This document shows, one piece after another, positions 7,012-7,088 of a stretch of DNA of 7,088 bases. The notes under the pieces are model-generated. The model was not told the origin of the DNA and made no database searches. It worked only from the letters and a program-made list of their open reading frames with translations. Position 1 is the stretch's first letter. The number at the start of each line of letters is the position of its first letter. The position numbers were made by a program, and so were the translations under genes. The DNA comes from Bacteroidales bacterium (lineage in GTDB: Bacteria > Bacteroidota > Bacteroidia > Bacteroidales > UBA932): contig JAIKYL010000242.1 in assembly GCA_024683255.1 (NCBI GenBank), forward strand, positions 1-7,088, read 5' to 3'.

Positions 7012-7088
7012 ATGAAAACAATCTGGCAATATATCGCCATTGCGGCGCTGGCTGTTTCTGCTGCCGCTTGTACTCCTGAGTACCCCGA
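7012..7088 (+). CDS. Lipoprotein, N-terminal fragment (runs off window)
   Basis: An ATG at 7012, 12 bases after the susD-like stop, opens a frame that stays open to the window edge (25 full codons). It encodes MKTIWQYIAIAALAVSAAAC followed by TPEYP: a charged start, a hydrophobic core and a lipobox-like SAAAC with Cys20. This is a lipoprotein signal sequence. The spacing equals that between the susC-like and susD-like genes, so it is probably the third gene of the operon. By position it could be a SusE/SusF-like or other surface glycan-binding protein, or an enzyme. The mature part is not visible, so function is left open. The residues after Cys lack the Lys-Asp/Glu pattern seen in the SusD-like protein. 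Confidence 0.8.
   Translation, partial: MKTIWQYIAIAALAVSAAACTPEYP

Noticed and set aside
5470..7029. Long antisense open frame (519 codons) opposite the susD-like gene
   Set aside because: It mirrors a confident SusD-family gene, shows no recognisable domain and has the Val/Gly/Ile-rich composition expected from the complement of GC-rich codons.

Overview
The window reads as chromosomal DNA from a Bacteroidota bacterium, most likely a GC-rich Bacteroidales such as a relative of Alistipes or of uncultured gut lineages. This rests on three things: a SusC/SusD pair, a DUF6377-type membrane regulator, and promoter and start regions without Shine-Dalgarno sequences, one with a TTTG / TAnnTTTG-like layout. 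Coding DNA is clearly GC-rich and the main intergenic region is AT-rich. No RNA gene, CRISPR array, insertion sequence or phage gene is visible.

Layout, all genes on the + strand. The end of sufD (Fe-S cluster assembly) occupies about the first 390 bases. After a 30-base gap comes a 544-residue membrane-spanning regulator with a TPR-like extracytoplasmic part, one transmembrane helix, a short coiled coil and a C-terminal DUF6377/helix-turn-helix-like region. A 209-base AT-rich intergenic region follows. It carries two related inverted repeats with AGTAGT / ACTACT arms; the first overlaps the regulator's stop codon and the second runs into a T tract. Then come a susC-like TonB-dependent outer-membrane transporter (1072 residues), a susD-like surface lipoprotein (501 residues) and the first 25 codons of another lipoprotein cut by the window end. 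The last three genes are separated by only 12 bases each and look like one operon.

The simplest reading is the regulatory and uptake end of a polysaccharide-utilisation-type locus. The membrane regulator would sense a glycan-derived or other signal in the periplasm and control the susC-susD-lipoprotein operon, whose products bind an oligomer at the surface and import it through a TonB-powered channel. The substrate cannot be named because no carbohydrate-active enzyme lies in the window. sufD looks like the unrelated housekeeping neighbour that marks the left edge of the locus.

The protein families are all known. The least explained part is the intergenic region between regulator and susC, with its duplicated dyad and mutually exclusive hairpins. 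It could be tandem terminators, an operator pair or an attenuator.
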